This document shows positions 22,792 through 23,752 of a stretch of 23,752 nucleotides of DNA, piece after piece. This stretch comes from CAYWLQ01 sp964458775 (GTDB taxonomy: Bacteria > Myxococcota_A > Polyangia > JAAYKL01). Each line of letters opens with the position of its first letter. The stretch's first letter is position 1. The DNA lies in assembly GCA_964458775.1 (NCBI GenBank), contig CAYWLQ010000086.1, positions 1 to 23,752 on the forward strand. Direction: 5' to 3'. A program made the translations under genes and the position numbers. The notes below the pieces were generated by a model. It did not search any database, was not told where the DNA came from, and saw only the letters and a program-made list of their open reading frames with translations.

Positions 22792-23103
22792 TCATTTAAC
22801 GGATTCAAGTATCCATGCCAAATAGTCAGTGTTGCTGTCTTTATCTAAAATTTCAAACGAAATAATTTCAGGAATATCATATGGATGTAAGGCTTTGATA
22901 CGGTTAATCAATTCAACAATAGCACTATCTGCAGTTTTAAAAAACATCATAGATTCCTCTTCATCTTCTATGTTGCCTTTCCATGTATAGATGCTGCGAA
23001 TAGAGGGAATAATATTGGCACACGCAGCCAAACGCTCCTCAACAATTGTTCTACCAATCTCAGAAGCTTTATTTTGGGGAACAGTTACGATTACAAGTCT
23101 CAT
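22792..23103 (-). CDS. cutA: CutA1-like divalent-cation tolerance protein
   Basis: A 103-residue member of the CutA1 family, small trimeric proteins linked to copper and divalent-cation tolerance, with a PII-like fold. The family core is clear: VEERLAACANIIPSIRSIYTWKGNIEDEEE, then FFKTADSAIVELINRIKALHPYDIPEIISFEI and the closing YLAWILES. Length is normal. I chose the ATG at 23103 because AGGAG lies six bases upstream; the in-frame ATG at 23109 abuts that site. It follows mnmE by 122 bases on the same strand and precedes the sigma gene by 116 bases, where a new promoter is likely. Confidence 0.93.
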   Translation of the reverse strand: MRLVIVTVPQNKASEIGRTIVEERLAACANIIPSIRSIYTWKGNIEDEEESMMFFKTADSAIVELINRIKALHPYDIPEIISFEILDKDSNTDYLAWILESVK

Positions 23104-23225
23104 AGTCATCTCCTAACTCATTAATGCTACAAACATTTTTTTGAGTTCGCAAGTTGAAGAGAAGAGCATTTAGAAATATTGTTAAAACCAACTATTGTTC
23201 TGACAAATTTTTTGATTTCAACATG

Positions 23226-23752
23226 CTACTTGCCTATACAGAAATTGGAAAACATCAGATTTAGCATTTCTTCATCCGCTGATTTACCCAAAAGTGCAGC
23301 TAAGGATTCTCTTGCCCATTTTAGCTCTGCTGCAACAAGTTCAAGCTCCCCGTTTTTCAGCAACATATTTGCTGCCGTCTCAGCTCTGTTTGCCGCTTCG
23401 GAGACTGCTCTATGTTGTCGAGCAGTGGTAAGAACAACGCTTTCTTTATGAGATTCTGTATTCAAGATATTACTCAATGCAGCTAGAAGATTTTCAATAC
23501 CCTCACCTGTAAAGGCGGAAATAGAAACATGCGGCAATAAGGATAATAGGTTAGGCAAATCGCTCTTAAAGCCGGGTAGGTCTTTTTTATTAATTGCAAC
23601 CAGCTTGTTTGATGTGACAGATGAACATAATAGTGAATTTAGGTGGCGAAGGTTTTGTTCTGTAAACGAAGCGGTTCCGTCAAGAATCAACAACAGAATA
23701 TCAGAAGCTTCAGCCGTTTTTACACTCCGCTCAATTCCGATACGTTCTGCTT
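23226..23752 (-). CDS. mnmE: MnmE (TrmE), tRNA modification GTPase, C-terminal part
   Basis: The C-terminal 175 or so residues of MnmE; the 5' part lies beyond the right edge. With MnmG it modifies the wobble uridine of certain tRNAs (the cmnm5U pathway). Visible parts are the end of the G domain, with ERIGIERSVKTAEASDILLLILDG, the G4 motif NKKD, and SISAFTGEGIENL for G5. The returning helical domain follows (TTARQHRAVSEAANR, ELVAAELKWARESLAALLG), and the protein ends in the invariant FCIGK, whose cysteine is the family's key residue. The frame is open to the window edge and appears intact. Confidence 0.97.
   Translation of the reverse strand, partial: AERIGIERSVKTAEASDILLLILDGTASFTEQNLRHLNSLLCSSVTSNKLVAINKKDLPGFKSDLPNLLSLLPHVSISAFTGEGIENLLAALSNILNTESHKESVVLTTARQHRAVSEAANRAETAANMLLKNGELELVAAELKWARESLAALLGKSADEEMLNLMFSNFCIGK

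Overview
The window is AT-rich bacterial chromosome. It carries housekeeping genes (the 3' part of mnmE, cutA, an HU/IHF-type gene, uvrC) and a large set of envelope, lipoprotein and signalling genes. Several traits point to Myxococcota/Bradymonadota-like, formerly deltaproteobacterial, lineages. These are a VWA-type lipoprotein with the SEDDCS signature and a CSDGADNDGND cysteine-rich tail, lipoproteins with long Asp-Thr-Asp-Ala linkers, ECF sigma/anti-sigma pairs, and a caspase-like protease. The low GC would fit an uncultivated or host-associated member. That placement is inference from gene content. I see no tRNA, rRNA, CRISPR array, insertion sequence or phage gene.

Layout. (1) 1-211 (-): start of an Asp-rich lipoprotein that runs off the left edge, followed by a 640-base intergenic stretch. 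(2) 850-2937 (+): soluble PAS-GAF hybrid histidine kinase. (3) 2911-12058, all (-): a six-gene envelope/signalling cluster. In transcription order it encodes a membrane-anchored HEAT-repeat protein, a GT-C glycosyltransferase, a beta-barrel-like protein, an ECF sigma factor, an anti-sigma protein with zinc-finger, FecR-like and TPR parts, and a VWA-type lipoprotein. (4) 12409-14613 (+): HU/IHF-beta-like protein and UvrC. (5) 14619-17293 (-): DPP-IV-like S9 peptidase lipoprotein coupled to a small lipoprotein. (6) 17524-18405 (+): second Asp-rich lipoprotein. (7) 18417-22675 (-): a tightly overlapping four-gene unit made of ECF sigma, a one-TM Cys-containing protein, a caspase-like protease with an EF-hand loop, and a pectate-lyase-fold lipoprotein. 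(8) 22792-23752 (-): cutA and the C-terminal part of mnmE.

How the genes may work together. Unit 7 is the most interesting candidate system. Each junction overlaps (1, 4 and 20 nt), so a sigma factor, its probable membrane regulator, a caspase-like protease and a surface polysaccharide-lyase-like protein appear to be co-translated. The simplest reading is an envelope- or polysaccharide-sensing regulon with a proteolytic effector. Unit 3 is a second sigma/anti-sigma system embedded in cell-surface genes. Both units suggest investment in surface sensing and in displaying lipoproteins on acidic stalks. Functions of the hypothetical proteins are inferred from sequence features only; no database search was possible.
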